Source: CAYOUV01 sp964407265 (GTDB taxonomy: Bacteria > Chloroflexota > Anaerolineae > Anaerolineales > Villigracilaceae). Taken from it: 64,000 bases of DNA. Within the stretch, counting starts at the first letter, position 1. Each line of letters opens with the position of its first letter. The notes under the pieces were generated by a model. The model was not told the DNA's origin, did no database searches, and saw only the letters and a list, made by a program, of their open reading frames with translations. The stretch spans positions 1-64,000 of the forward strand of contig CAYOUV010000006.1 of NCBI GenBank assembly GCA_964407265.1, given 5' to 3'. This document shows, piece after piece, positions 50,345 to 58,483 of the stretch. Position numbers and translations under genes: made by a program.

Positions 50345-50383
50345 AGGAGGCATCAGCCCTTAGTCTGGTGCCTCCTTGCGTTT
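50345..50383 (+). terminator. Intrinsic terminator after the small gene
   Basis: A 12-bp stem with one G-T pair (AGGAGGCATCAG at 50345-50356, CTGGTGCCTCCT at 50365-50376) followed by TGCGTTT. Confidence 0.65.
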
Positions 50384-50473
50384 AATCCGCCGTAGATACG
50401 TTTTTTTTACGACCAGTTCCCTGGCGACCAAGCCTGCTCCCGGAAGCTGGTATTGATTCTTACAGCCCCTGGC

Positions 50474-52903
50474 TCAGATTTGAGCCCCACGCAGACGCAG
50501 ACTGTTGCTGACCACGAAGACGCTGCTGAAGGCCATTGCCAGCGCAGCCAGCATGGGGATCAGAAAGCCCAGCGCCGCAGCCGGGATCAGAACCACGTTG
50601 TAGAAGAAGGCCCAGAACAAGTTCTGTTTGATCGTGCCAAGCGTCTTGCGCGAGAGCGCAATAGCGCGCGCCACGCCGCGCAGATCACCGCTCATCAGCG
50701 TGACCGGGGCGGCGGCCATGGCCACGTCCGTGCCGGTGCCGATGGCGATACCCACGTCAGCTTGCGCCAAAGCCGGGGCGTCGTTGACGCCATCCCCAAC
50801 CATGGCGACCACCGCACCGCTTTCCTGCAGTTTTTTAACTTCAGTCGCCTTGCCATCCGGCAACACCTCGGCCAGCACAGTGTCCACCCCGACCTGTCTG
50901 GCAATCGCTTCCGCGGTCTGACGGTTGTCGCCAGTGATCATGGCCACTTTCAATCCCATGCGGTGCAGTTCGGCAATGGCATCCTTCGAGCCGTCCTTAA
51001 GCGTATCGGCCACGGCGATCACCCCTGCCACTGCTCCATCGACTGCCACCAGCATGGCAGTCTTAGCTTCAGACTGCAGACGCTCGATTTCGGACTCCAA
51101 CCCGTTCAGGTTAAATTCGTGGGTTTGCATCATACGAGGATTGCCAACTGCCACATGCCGATTCTCGACTTCAGCCTGGACACCTAGTCCGGCCTCGGCC
51201 TTGAATCCATTCGGCTCGCCCAGGGTCAGGCTGCGGGTCGTGGCTTCGGCCCAAATGGCCTCACCCAACGGATGCTCGCTGCCCTTTTCGACCGAAGCCG
51301 CCAGGCGCAGCAGTTCGTTTTCGGTCAGGCTGGAATCCTTCCGCATCACAATATCCGTCACCGCCGGCTGTCCCTTGGTGATCGTACCGGTCTTATCCAG
51401 CACTACCACACTGATCTCACCGGCACGTTCCAGTGATTCGGAATTGCGAAACAGGATACCATTCTCGGCACCCTTACCGGTCCCGACCATGACCGCGGTC
51501 GGGGTAGCCAGTCCCATGGCGCACGGGCAGGCGATGACCAGCACGGCGACCATATTAATCAGGGCACGGGTAAAACCATTCACATCGGCGCTGGCCACTG
51601 GGGCCGGAACCAGGAAGTACCAGGCCAGGAAAGTCAGTGCCGCAGCGGCAATCACGCCGGGAACGAAGACTGCCGAAACCTGGTCGGCCAGCTTCTGGAT
51701 CGGGGCTTTGCTGCCCTGCGCCTGTTCGACCAGGTGCACGATCTGCGCCAGGGCGGTCTCCTTACCGACTTTGGTGGCCTCGATCTTGAGCAAGCCCAGC
51801 TTGTTGAGCGTGGCGCCGATGACAGGATCACCGGGTCCCTTTTCGACCGGCAGCGATTCCCCGGTCAGCATCGATTCGTCCGCAGCCGAGCGACCTTCGA
51901 CCACCACCCCGTCGACCGGGATTTTCTCGCCAGGCCGGACGAGCACCAGGTCGCCCACGCGTACATCATCTGCCGGAACTTCTTGCTCCTGCCCGTCACG
52001 GATTATGTGAGCGGTTTTGGCCCGCAGACCCATCAGCTTTTTAATGGCGTCGCTGGTACGACCCTTGGCACGCGCTTCCAGAAACTTTCCCAGACGGATC
52101 AAGGTGATGATCACGGCCGCAGTCTCGAAATAGACATGGCCGGGGACAAAACCCAGCATGACCACAATCGAGTAGAAATATGCCACCGACGAGCCCATGG
52201 CGATCAGCACGTCCATATTAGCTGAACCGTTGCGCAGGGACTTAAAACCGCCGACGTAATATTGCCAGCCGACATAAAACTGCACCGGAGTTGCCAATGC
52301 AAACATCAGCAATTTAGCCCACAGCGCGTCCATCCAGGCCATCGGCAACAGGCCGAAATCCAGACTCATCGAGAACAGGAACAGCGGCACTGTAAAGACC
52401 AGGCCAGTAATCAGTAGGCGGCGTTGTTCGTCGATTTCATGCTGGCGCGCCAGGGCTTCGGCATCCTCGGCCTGCCCGCCCAGTTCCAGGGCTTCAAAAC
52501 CGGCCGCGGCCACAGACCGGCGGATCTCCGCCTGGGTGACAATGGTCGGCACGTATTGGACGCGCGCCTTTTCGGTAGTAAAAGTCACCTGGGCAGCCAG
52601 CACACCGTCCAAGGTCAACAAAGCCTTTTCAAGACGTCGGGCGTCGTTGTCATCGGCCAGTCGTTTGATGATCAGATCCGCCTCACCGGTGGCAATGCCA
52701 TAACCAGCACGCTCGACCCGGCCGATCAATTCGGGCAACCCGACCAGTGCCGGGTCGAAGTCGACCGTGGCACGTTCTGAGGATAGGTTGACGACCGCCG
52801 TCCCGACTCCGTCGAGCTTCTTGAGATTGCGCTCGACTGTGGCGACACAGTTGGCACAGGTCATGCCGGTGACGGGCAGGGTAAGTTGTTTGGTGTCAGA
52901 CAT
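50474..52903 (-). CDS. copA: Copper-exporting P1B-type ATPase
   Basis: An 809-residue heavy-metal ATPase. The first HMA domain has M-T-C-A-N-C (CxxC). A second HMA-like domain (about 70-140) has lost its CxxC. The transmembrane metal site is C-P-C in I-A-C-P-C-A-M-G, the phosphorylation site D-K-T-G-T-I-T-K, and the nucleotide-domain motif S-E-H-P-L-G. It exports Cu(I). AAAGGAG precedes the ATG. Last gene of the csoR-copZ-copA operon. Confidence 0.95.
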   Translation of the reverse strand: MSDTKQLTLPVTGMTCANCVATVERNLKKLDGVGTAVVNLSSERATVDFDPALVGLPELIGRVERAGYGIATGEADLIIKRLADDNDARRLEKALLTLDGVLAAQVTFTTEKARVQYVPTIVTQAEIRRSVAAAGFEALELGGQAEDAEALARQHEIDEQRRLLITGLVFTVPLFLFSMSLDFGLLPMAWMDALWAKLLMFALATPVQFYVGWQYYVGGFKSLRNGSANMDVLIAMGSSVAYFYSIVVMLGFVPGHVYFETAAVIITLIRLGKFLEARAKGRTSDAIKKLMGLRAKTAHIIRDGQEQEVPADDVRVGDLVLVRPGEKIPVDGVVVEGRSAADESMLTGESLPVEKGPGDPVIGATLNKLGLLKIEATKVGKETALAQIVHLVEQAQGSKAPIQKLADQVSAVFVPGVIAAAALTFLAWYFLVPAPVASADVNGFTRALINMVAVLVIACPCAMGLATPTAVMVGTGKGAENGILFRNSESLERAGEISVVVLDKTGTITKGQPAVTDIVMRKDSSLTENELLRLAASVEKGSEHPLGEAIWAEATTRSLTLGEPNGFKAEAGLGVQAEVENRHVAVGNPRMMQTHEFNLNGLESEIERLQSEAKTAMLVAVDGAVAGVIAVADTLKDGSKDAIAELHRMGLKVAMITGDNRQTAEAIARQVGVDTVLAEVLPDGKATEVKKLQESGAVVAMVGDGVNDAPALAQADVGIAIGTGTDVAMAAAPVTLMSGDLRGVARAIALSRKTLGTIKQNLFWAFFYNVVLIPAAALGFLIPMLAALAMAFSSVFVVSNSLRLRGAQI

Positions 52904-52981
52904 CGTTGGTACTCCTTTTGGTGCAAAATATACGCACCGATAATTACAAGGGGCGCGGGTTATGCGCCCCGCAGCCCCCCC

Positions 52982-53188
52982 TCAGGAGGCAACCGGGTAG
53001 TTGATTTCGGCCAGCAGGCCCTTGATCTGCTCCTCGGTCGCCGGGGTATCGAACGCGATCTCGACCATCTTGGTGGCCTCATCAGCCTTGACCGACTGTA
53101 CCCCAGCCAGATCCGCGACTTCGGTCTGGATGGTGTGGACGCAGTGTCCGCAGGAAATATTGGGAACGGAATAATTTACGGTTGTCAT
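52982..53188 (-). CDS. copZ: Copper chaperone CopZ-like HMA protein
   Basis: A 68-residue single HMA domain with the metal motif I-S-C-G-H-C (CxxC) and the typical V-x-S-V-K-A-D spacing. It would carry Cu(I) to CopA. AAGGAG precedes the ATG. It lies between csoR and copA. The His within the CxxC (C-G-H-C) resembles chaperones such as cyanobacterial Atx1 only loosely. Confidence 0.92.
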   Translation of the reverse strand: MTTVNYSVPNISCGHCVHTIQTEVADLAGVQSVKADEATKMVEIAFDTPATEEQIKGLLAEINYPVAS

Positions 53189-53222
53189 GGCTCACTCCTT
53201 ATTATCTGAATTTTTAACATGG

Positions 53223-53492
53223 CTAGACACGATTGGCCATGTCGAACACTTCGGTAATCTCTTGTAATACGCGCTGGCGCTCACCCATATCTTCGCCCTG
53301 GATGGCGGTGATGACGCACGAATTGAGGTGATCCTCCAGGATCTTGGCGCTGACTTTATTGAGCGCCCCCTCCACCGCCTGGATCTGGCGGATGACATCG
53401 ATACAGTAGGCATCCTCTTCGACCATGCGGATCACACCGCGCAGGTGCCCTTCGATAGTTTTCAGTCGTCGCAGTGTATCGTCACTCTTCAT
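53223..53492 (-). CDS. csoR: CsoR-family copper-sensing repressor
   Basis: An 89-residue all-helical repressor. The Cu(I) ligands of CsoR are all present: Cys in D-A-Y-C-I-D-V-I-R-Q-I and the His and Cys of D-H-L-N-S-C-V. Copper binding releases DNA and induces copZ and copA. The gene sits directly behind a consensus promoter overlapped by a G/C-tract palindrome, the type of operator bound by this family. Confidence 0.94.
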   Translation of the reverse strand: MKSDDTLRRLKTIEGHLRGVIRMVEEDAYCIDVIRQIQAVEGALNKVSAKILEDHLNSCVITAIQGEDMGERQRVLQEITEVFDMANRV

Positions 53493-53502
53493 TGGCTCTC
53501 TC

Positions 53503-53525
53503 CTACCCCCCCCCAGGGGGGTAGG
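53503..53525 (-). promoter_or_regulatory. CsoR operator candidate
   Basis: CTACCCCCC (53503-53511) and GGGGGGTAG (53516-53524) form a palindrome around a short C/A spacer, the TACCCC/GGGGTA type described for CsoR sites. It covers the predicted transcript start near 53522. Confidence 0.75.
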
Positions 53526-53528
53526 GTT

Positions 53529-53557
53529 ATTATAGGACTATCCACCCGGCTTGTCAA
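53529..53557 (-). promoter_or_regulatory. Consensus promoter of csoR-copZ-copA
   Basis: On the minus strand TTGACA (53557-53552) and TATAAT (53534-53529) are separated by 17 bp, a perfect consensus. Such a strong core promoter is compatible with tight repression by CsoR. Confidence 0.88.
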
Positions 53558-53601
53558 GTGAAATCACATCGAGATTGTCGAATTAAGTGTACAATCATGG
53601 C

Positions 53602-54300
53602 ATGCAGATCAAGATCGAGGACCTGCGCCGGGTGGTGGTCTTCCGCAATGCCAGCGACGAAGACTTGGCGCAGATTGCCCGAAACGCCCTACCTCGTTCA
53701 ATCGAAGATGGCAGCTACTTCTTTCTACAGGGCGATCCAGCCCACTACCTGTACGTATTGACCTCCGGTCGCGTCAAATTACTGCAGAACAATCCAGCCG
53801 GGCAGCAGGTCAACTTGCGCACCATCAATCCCTGGCAGATGTTCGGCGCTTTAGGCGCAGTGCACCGGCAGGCGACTTATCCGGCCAGCGCGCAAGCGCT
53901 GGAGGACAGCACTGCCCTGGCTATGGAAAGCAGCTTCCTGCATCAGATGATGGAAACGCGTCCTTACCTGTCCTTCGACTTAATGCATTTAATGACCGCC
54001 TACATCCAGGAAATGCAGGAACGTTATCGCGAACTGGCGACGGAGCGCGTCGAGCAGCGCATCGCGCGCGCCTTGTTGCGCCTGACAGCCCAACTCGGGC
54101 GTCGCCTGGATCCCGAAAAGGATATTGAGCTTTCCTTTTCGCGCCAGGACCTGGCTGAGATGACCGGCACGACGCTCTACACCGTCAGCCGCACGCTGTC
54201 GGACTGGGAACGACGCGGCATCCTGAAAACCGGGCGCGAACGAGTTACGATCTGCGAGCCGCACAGCCTGGTGCAGATCGCCGAAGGATTGGACGAATAG
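53602..54300 (+). CDS. Crp/Fnr family transcriptional regulator
   Basis: A 232-residue regulator with an N-terminal cyclic-nucleotide-type effector domain (F-F-L-Q-G-D-P-A-H-Y-L-Y-V-L-T-S-G-R) and a C-terminal winged helix (F-S-R-Q-D-L-A-E-M-T-G-T-T-L-Y-T-V-S-R-T-L). The Fnr cluster cysteines are absent, so it is more like Dnr/NnrR-type sensors. The ATG at 53602 lies 7 bases after TACAAT, so a leaderless mRNA is possible. It is divergent from csoR and precedes the nirK operon, which has a matching operator. Confidence 0.92.
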   Translation: MQIKIEDLRRVVVFRNASDEDLAQIARNALPRSIEDGSYFFLQGDPAHYLYVLTSGRVKLLQNNPAGQQVNLRTINPWQMFGALGAVHRQATYPASAQALEDSTALAMESSFLHQMMETRPYLSFDLMHLMTAYIQEMQERYRELATERVEQRIARALLRLTAQLGRRLDPEKDIELSFSRQDLAEMTGTTLYTVSRTLSDWERRGILKTGRERVTICEPHSLVQIAEGLDE

Positions 54301-54320
54301 CCTTCTATCTCTGAACTCTG

Positions 54321-54350
54321 AGGCACGCTTTTTTTGCGTGCCTATTTTGT
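54321..54350 (+). terminator. Terminator of the Crp/Fnr gene
   Basis: An 8-bp stem, AGGCACGC at 54321-54328 and its complement at 54336-54343, with a T-rich loop and a T-rich tail. Confidence 0.8.
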
Positions 54351-54365
54351 TTGCGCCAGCGCAAA
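54350..54365 (+). promoter_or_regulatory. Crp/Fnr-type operator of the nirK operon
   Basis: TTTGCGCCAGCGCAAA is a perfect palindrome with the TTG-N8-CAA spacing of Crp/Fnr sites (here TTGCG-N4-CGCAA). A candidate -10 (TATCTT at 54387-54392) puts its centre at about -41.5, the class II activator position. Confidence 0.7.
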
Positions 54366-54398
54366 GACAGATTTCGAACCTGGGGGTATCTTAAGGCA

Positions 54399-54608
54399 AT
54401 GAACCAGCTGCAACTTTCCCTCCACCTGAGCGTGGCCCAGGTCCAGCAGAACTGGCCTGAGACTGTCGGCGTATTCAGTCAGCTGAAGACCGCCTGCGTC
54501 GGGTGCTACTTGCAGCGTTTCTGTACCCTGCAAGAAGTGGCGGACTATTACCATCTGGATCCGGAAACGCTGCTGGAATCATTGCGGCTCGTCCTGCACA
54601 TCACATAA
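54399..54608 (+). CDS. DUF1858 (redox disulfide) small protein
   Basis: A 69-residue protein with the DUF1858/ScdA-N-like pattern: N-W-P-E-T-V-G-V-F-S-Q-L-K-T-A-C-V-G-C followed by C-T-L-Q-E-V-A-D-Y-Y-H-L-D-P-E. The CxxC may be redox active; relatives occur with nitric-oxide and iron-sulfur repair functions. The ATG at 54399 coincides with the predicted transcript start. It lies 17 bases before nirK in one operon. Confidence 0.82.
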   Translation: MNQLQLSLHLSVAQVQQNWPETVGVFSQLKTACVGCYLQRFCTLQEVADYYHLDPETLLESLRLVLHIT

Positions 54609-54625
54609 CCCCAAAGGAGCACCTC

Positions 54626-56104
54626 ATGAAATCATTCCCAAAATTCCTGGTATTGTGCCTGGTGGCGATGCTGGCGATCACTGCCTGCGGCAACCAGGCC
54701 GCGGCTGCCAGCAGTCCGGTCGCCTCCGGGAGCCAAAACGTAGCCGTCCCCAGCGGCCAGACGCTGTCTTACGCCCTGGAAAGCGGATTGAAGGACGGCA
54801 AGATGGTCTTCATCGGCGTCGGCGGCGAGATCGACGGCCAGGTCAACCCAAACTTGAAAGCCAAGCTCGGCGACACGCTCAACATCAAACTGACCAGCGG
54901 CGAAGGTGCCGAGCACGATATTTCTTTCCCGGACTTCAACGCCACCTCCGAGCACGTCACTGGTCAGGGGAACAGCGTCACGCTCAGCTTCACGGTCGAT
55001 CAGACCGGCACCTTCCCTTACTTCTGTACCCTGCCGGGACATCGCCAGGCGGGCATGGAAGGCAAGCTGCTGGTGGCGGATGAGAACGGGAGCGTCCCGG
55101 CTGCAGCCGCACCGAGCAGTCAGGCTTCCCAGCCAGCAGCCCAGGCTGCCAGCCAACCTCCTGCTCCAGCCGCCGCGGACGCAGTCGACATCGTGCGTGA
55201 TCCGACTGACCTGCCCGGCCCGATCGGTGACCGTGGTCCCACCACCGTGCGGGTCGACTTTGAAGCGGTCGAGCTGAACGGCAAACTGGCCGACGGTACC
55301 ACCTTCAACTACTGGACCTTCAATGGCAAAGTGCCCGGCCCCTTTGTGCGCGTGCGGGTCGGGGATACCGTCGAAGTCCACTTGAAGAACCCGGCCCACA
55401 GCAACATGACCCACTCGATCGACTTCCACGCGGTCACCGGTCCCGGCGGCGGATCGGCTCTGCTGCAGACCCCTCCCGGTCAGGAAAGTGTCATGACCTT
55501 CAAGGCGCTGCATCCCGGACTGTTCGTCTATCACTGCGCCACGCCGATGGTAGCCGAGCATATCTCCAACGGCATGTTCGGTATGATCCTGGTCGAGCCG
55601 GCAGGCGGCTTGCCCAGGGTGGACCACGAGTTCTACATCATGCAGAACGAGATCTACACGACCCAGAAGTTCGGCACCCAGGGCCAACTGACCGTTGACA
55701 TTGACAAACTTCTGAATGAGCAGCCCGAATACTTTGTCTTCAACGGTGCCGTTGGTGCGCTGACCACTGACCACCCGCTCAAGGCCAATGTTGGCGACAC
55801 CGTCCGGATCTACTTCGGTGTGGGTGGTCCCAATTTCATCTCCTCTTTCCACGTCATCGGTGAGCATCTCGACAAGGTCTACAATCTGGCCTCGCTGACC
55901 ACCCCACCCATGACCGACGTGCAGACCACACTGGTCCCGCCCGGCGGCGCGACCGTGGTCGAGCTCAAGCTGGAAGTACCCGGCAAATACATTCTGGTCG
56001 ATCACGCTTTATCTCGACTGGAACGCGGACTGGCCGGTTACCTGGAAGTTGCTGGACCTGACCAGCCGGATATCTATAAAAGTGGTCCCGCCAGCGGCAA
56101 TTGA
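54626..56104 (+). CDS. nirK: Copper-containing nitrite reductase with N-terminal cupredoxin domain
   Basis: A 492-residue lipoprotein-type NirK that reduces nitrite to nitric oxide. The signal ends in a lipobox (A-I-T-A-C). A cupredoxin domain (about 40-155) has blue-copper ligands in H-D-I-S-F and F-C-T-L-P-G-H-R-Q-A-G-M. After an Ala/Pro/Ser-rich linker the NirK core shows D-F-H-A with catalytic Asp, type 1 copper ligands in Y-H-C-A-T-P-M-V-A-E-H-I-S-N-G-M, and the type 2 His pair in S-F-H-V-I-G-E-H. AAAGGAG lies 6 bases upstream. The N-terminal domain may act as its electron donor. Confidence 0.93.
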   Translation: MKSFPKFLVLCLVAMLAITACGNQAAAASSPVASGSQNVAVPSGQTLSYALESGLKDGKMVFIGVGGEIDGQVNPNLKAKLGDTLNIKLTSGEGAEHDISFPDFNATSEHVTGQGNSVTLSFTVDQTGTFPYFCTLPGHRQAGMEGKLLVADENGSVPAAAAPSSQASQPAAQAASQPPAPAAADAVDIVRDPTDLPGPIGDRGPTTVRVDFEAVELNGKLADGTTFNYWTFNGKVPGPFVRVRVGDTVEVHLKNPAHSNMTHSIDFHAVTGPGGGSALLQTPPGQESVMTFKALHPGLFVYHCATPMVAEHISNGMFGMILVEPAGGLPRVDHEFYIMQNEIYTTQKFGTQGQLTVDIDKLLNEQPEYFVFNGAVGALTTDHPLKANVGDTVRIYFGVGGPNFISSFHVIGEHLDKVYNLASLTTPPMTDVQTTLVPPGGATVVELKLEVPGKYILVDHALSRLERGLAGYLEVAGPDQPDIYKSGPASGN

Positions 56105-56121
56105 TTCGCATAAAGGAAAGC

Positions 56122-56160
56122 ACAACCCCCTGCCCAGGAAGAAAGCAGGGGGTTGTTTTT
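56122..56160. terminator. Terminator of the nirK operon
   Basis: A 12-bp stem, ACAACCCCCTGC at 56122-56133 and its complement at 56145-56156, with a T-run, between the convergent nirK and lipoprotein genes. Confidence 0.9.
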
Positions 56161-56173
56161 ATAATTTTGTTTT

Positions 56174-57148
56174 TCATTGTGCCTGGTTCAATTGATTGTA
56201 GACGGCCTGCGCCCAATCCAGCAGGGTCTGCTGCTCGGCCTGGGTCGGCTGCTGATTTCCGGTACCGTTCAGGGACATTTTGATCTGCATGCCATCAGCC
56301 GTACCCGGCGGATTGGAGGCATCCAGGTTGACGCGACCATACTGGGTCATCCAATTCTTGAACTGCGCCAATTGGTCGGCAGACAGAGCTTGCCCCAGGC
56401 TTTTCATCGTTCCCCCCGCCTTACAGGAGGAGCTGTAAACCTCGCCTGAGAGATAAATCTCCAGGCTGTCACAAAAACCAGCGATGCCACCCTCCCGCTG
56501 CCAGGTCAAAGCCAGCGTCGCCGGGATAATACTGCTGCCATCCTGGTTGGTGTGATACTCGTACTGCTGGCCGTTCGCCTGCAGCGAGATCAGGTAGCCG
56601 GGGGTTACGATCTGGGCGCACATCAGATACGGCTGGGAAACGCCCAGGCAGGAATCAGGCCATTCGACCATCGTCGTCCGCACCAGGTTGATCCCAGTTT
56701 CGGGAATGCCCAGCATCGTCGACAATTGCTTACGCGCAACACTGACCGCCTGGTCGGAAGCCAGGAATGGTTGCTCGGGCACGACCGCGCTACCATCCTG
56801 GTTGGTATGCAGTTCATATTGCTTCCCGTTCGCTGCCAGTACGATGCGAAAACCGGGCGTGACCAGTTGGTTGCACATGACCCCGATTTTACGAACACCC
56901 AGGCAGCCATCCGGCCACTGCACCGCTTGGCTGCTGACGACTGCGATCTGGTCAGGGGAGAGGCCCAAGGACTTTGCTAGAGCCTGGATCGCGGCCCGCT
57001 CTGACGGGGTTTGGTCGACCGGTGCCGGGCTGGATGTCTGGGTAGGCTCGCTCGGCGGTGTAGCCAATGGAGGTGTAGAAGGAACGCGCGGCGCGCAAGC
57101 TGCCACCAGCAAAATTATCATTGTTGAAACTACCAGTAAACGTTTCAT
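56174..57148 (-). CDS. Lipoprotein with duplicated W-P-D-x-C-L-G domain
   Basis: A 324-residue lipoprotein. The ATG at 57148 (AAAGGAG 8 bases upstream) gives a signal peptide with lipobox V-A-A-C. Two tandem copies of a domain of about 70 residues follow, each with W-P-D-x-C-L-G-V, a Cys-x-x-x-V-T-P-G turn, and Y-E-x-H-T-N-Q-D-G. The Cys pairs probably form disulfides. A third, unrelated C-terminal domain (about 220-324) follows. Function unknown; location outside the membrane. Confidence 0.78.
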   Translation of the reverse strand: MKRLLVVSTMIILLVAACAPRVPSTPPLATPPSEPTQTSSPAPVDQTPSERAAIQALAKSLGLSPDQIAVVSSQAVQWPDGCLGVRKIGVMCNQLVTPGFRIVLAANGKQYELHTNQDGSAVVPEQPFLASDQAVSVARKQLSTMLGIPETGINLVRTTMVEWPDSCLGVSQPYLMCAQIVTPGYLISLQANGQQYEYHTNQDGSSIIPATLALTWQREGGIAGFCDSLEIYLSGEVYSSSCKAGGTMKSLGQALSADQLAQFKNWMTQYGRVNLDASNPPGTADGMQIKMSLNGTGNQQPTQAEQQTLLDWAQAVYNQLNQAQ

Positions 57149-57250
57149 GGTTGTTACTCCTTTCAAAACACAGACGATTTTAACGCAAATATTGTTCCAT
57201 TGATTCAACCATCGCGATCGAAGTAAAACCACCTTGAATTTTACATCCAC

Positions 57251-57278
57251 TTGACTTTTTCCCCAGGTTCATTATAAT
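57251..57278 (+). promoter_or_regulatory. Promoter of the BNR-repeat/MoaD-like operon
   Basis: TTGACT (57251-57256) and TATAAT (57273-57278) with a 16-bp spacer. The leader would be about 83 bases. Confidence 0.7.
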
Positions 57279-57367
57279 CATGACAAATACTCGCACATTT
57301 GTGCTATTTACACACAGTCACGTCCGGCAGCAACCTATGAAACCATCTTACCAATAAGGAGCATGCG

Positions 57368-58483
57368 ATGAGCGGAGTTCGGGTTTTGGTTGGTACGCAC
57401 AAAGGGGCTTTCATCCTGACATCGGATGGTAAACGCGAAAAATGGCAGGTCGACGGCCCCCATTTTGGGGGTTGGGAGATCTACCACCTCAAAGGCTCTC
57501 CGGTTGAGCCCAACCGGTTGTACGCTTCCCAGTCCACAGGCTGGTTTGGCCAGGTGATCCAGCGCTCGGACGACGGCGGAAAATCCTGGGAACCGGTTGG
57601 AAATGAGTTCACCTATGAGGGCGTACCCGGCACGCACCAGTGGTATGATGGCACGCCCCACCCCTGGGAGTTCAAGCGTGTCTGGCATCTCGAACCCTCC
57701 CTGGATGACCCAGACACAGTTTATGCCGGTGTAGAAGACGCGGCCTTATTCCGTTCAACCGACGGTGGAAGCTCCTGGCAGGAACTGGCCGGATTACGCG
57801 GTCATGGCACGGGACCCAATTGGCAGCCAGGCGCCGGCGGTTTGTGCCTGCATACGATCATTCTCGATCCCAGCGACCCCAGGCGAATGTTTATTGCCAT
57901 TTCAGCGGCTGGCGCATTCCGGACCGACGACGGTGGCGAATCCTGGCGACCTATCAACCGTGGTCTGAAGTCCGAATTCCTGCCGGAACCTGAGGCGGAA
58001 ATCGGACATTGCGTTCATCATGTCGCCATGCATCCTTCGCGTCCTGGTGTGCTGTTCATGCAAAAACACTGGGACGTCATGCGCAGCGACGACGCCGGCG
58101 ATTCGTGGCATGAAGTCAGTGGAAACCTGCCGTCTGACTTCGGTTTCGTGGTCGACATTCATGCGCATGAGCCTGAAACAGTCTATGTCCTCCCGATCAA
58201 GAGCGACTCGGAGCATTATCCGCCCGAGGGCAAATTACGTGTCTACCGCAGCCGGACGGGTGGCAACGAGTGGGAAGCGCTGACCAAAGGCCTACCGCAA
58301 CGCGACTGCTACGTCAATGTCTTGCGCGATGCCATGGCGGTCGACTCACTCGATTCGTGCGGGGTATATTTCGGTACCACCGGTGGACAGGTCTACGCCT
58401 CGGCCGACTCCGGGGACAACTGGGCAGCAATCGTCAGCGACCTGCCGGCTGTCCTGTCAGTCGAAGTACAAACCCTACCATGA
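57368..58483 (+). CDS. BNR/sialidase-like beta-propeller repeat protein
   Basis: A 371-residue protein built of BNR (Asp-box) repeats: S-D-D-G-G-K-S-W, S-T-D-G-G-S-S-W, T-D-D-G-G-E-S-W, S-D-D-A-G-D-S-W and S-A-D-S-G-D-N-W. These mark a beta-propeller. There is no signal peptide, so it is likely cytoplasmic. Sialidase catalytic residues cannot be assigned, so a glycosidase activity is not claimed. The stop overlaps the start of the MoaD-like gene (ATGA). Confidence 0.85.
   Translation: MSGVRVLVGTHKGAFILTSDGKREKWQVDGPHFGGWEIYHLKGSPVEPNRLYASQSTGWFGQVIQRSDDGGKSWEPVGNEFTYEGVPGTHQWYDGTPHPWEFKRVWHLEPSLDDPDTVYAGVEDAALFRSTDGGSSWQELAGLRGHGTGPNWQPGAGGLCLHTIILDPSDPRRMFIAISAAGAFRTDDGGESWRPINRGLKSEFLPEPEAEIGHCVHHVAMHPSRPGVLFMQKHWDVMRSDDAGDSWHEVSGNLPSDFGFVVDIHAHEPETVYVLPIKSDSEHYPPEGKLRVYRSRTGGNEWEALTKGLPQRDCYVNVLRDAMAVDSLDSCGVYFGTTGGQVYASADSGDNWAAIVSDLPAVLSVEVQTLP

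Noticed and set aside
54632..56005. 457-codon open frame on the minus strand opposite nirK
   Set aside because: It is antisense to a gene with every catalytic motif in place, has no recognisable domain or ribosome binding site, and reflects GC-rich third codon positions.
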